64,000 nt of DNA from positions 16,075,501 through 16,139,500 of the forward strand of contig OU612070.1 in NCBI GenBank assembly GCA_914767715.1, read 5' to 3'. Shown in pieces: positions 63,424 through 64,000 of this stretch (positions are counted from its first letter, which is position 1; each line of letters starts with the position of its first letter). This DNA comes from Membranipora membranacea (taxonomy: Eukaryota > Bryozoa > Gymnolaemata > Cheilostomatida > Membraniporidae). Made by a program: the position numbers and the translations under genes. Under the pieces are notes generated by a model. It searched no databases. It worked only from the letters and a program-made list of their open reading frames with translations, and was not told where the DNA came from.

Positions 63424-64000
63424 ATGCATCAGGTTAGAAATTGACTTGTGATATTCAACCTGGTGAAAGAGTGATAATTAATGATACGCTGTATGTGAAC
63501 AGAAAGTGATATATATGCTGGTCAAATGAGGAGACTCTTTTCACAGCGGTAATCTTCATTACAAAGAAAAATTGATAATTGAAATTTTGAAATTTTGAAT
63601 CAACAGAAACCTTTTGATGAATACAACATCACATGAGGGATATTATGGAAAACTTGCTGACTACAGAGTTGTTCAAGGTAAATTATTAGAACGGAGATTG
63701 TCTGCATGTGCTGCCTGCAGTTGAAATCTGAGAAACAGGTTTCAGGTGTCATTTTATTAATATATTTTTTTGATTATGGAATGGCGCAACCTTTAACATG
63801 AGCTCCTACCCTTTTTGGCTCTACGGTTCACTGCCAATCATGACAAGACAGAGAACATGCCCTAGAGAAGTGAATTATAGCTGTTGGATTTCATTTTAGC
63901 TAGGGTGGAGGTGACCTATATTCAGTGTGAATTACATATCGGTTACTTGAATTCGGAGCCTATATAAAGCAAAGAGGGTGATTAATTGTTAGCTAGCTTT

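Noticed and set aside
63608-63680. Plus-strand exon-like stretch NLLMNTTSHEGYYGKLADYR with AG and GT borders
   Set aside because: Open and bordered by splice-like sites, but short, unrecognised and without a partner exon. It might be the start of a gene beyond the right edge.

Overview
The window is AT-rich, intron-rich nuclear DNA from an animal, probably a marine invertebrate. It holds a fused glutamyl/prolyl-tRNA synthetase with WHEP repeats, the motile-cilium protein CFAP61, protein tyrosine phosphatase exons, GT-AG introns of about 0.1 to 5 kb, and many short DNA transposons and tRNA-derived repeats. An early-branching lineage such as a sponge would fit, but nothing here fixes the taxon. 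Exons were joined by eye, using phase continuity and agreement with known families.

Layout. (1) 198-4048, plus strand: a phytanoyl-CoA dioxygenase (PhyH) family gene, seven exons, 5' end outside or not found. (2) 4875-31486, minus strand: EPRS, 26 phase-consistent exons and 1436 codons from its ATG. It reads GST-like domain, GluRS, seven WHEP domains, then ProRS. The last third of ProRS is absent, so either the gene is truncated or its final exons lie left of the window with the PhyH gene inside an intron. EPRS introns hold a 90-copy 18-bp minisatellite (17177-18793), two copies of a dispersed repeat, hairpin elements, and a 2.5-kb THAP/P-element-type transposon with long inverted repeats and a perfect 8-bp target duplication (25927-28439). 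(3) 33591-48140, plus strand: a complete CFAP61 gene, 26 exons, 1313 aa, divergent from EPRS. (4) 48738-51164, minus strand: a complete 97-aa acylphosphatase in four exons, one a 17-nt microexon, tail-to-tail with CFAP61. (5) 51165-53761: tRNA-derived repeats and an isolated propeller-like coding fragment. (6) 53762-56399, plus strand: a 171-aa single-pass membrane protein I do not recognise, five exons. Rearranged inverted copies of its last exons seem to lie at about 58000-58510. (7) 60789-61414 (plus) and 62298-62358 (minus): protein tyrosine phosphatase exons in opposite orientations, the first set with a frameshift. A ~0.9-kb inverted-repeat element follows at 62517-63423.

The genes are unrelated housekeeping or ciliary genes, not a pathway cluster. 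The most notable features are the expanded WHEP array, the missing ProRS end with a duplicated splice-site segment beside it, the P-type transposon, the microexon, the uncharacterised membrane gene, and the variety of fold-back elements. I found no rRNA gene, CRISPR array or prokaryotic operon.
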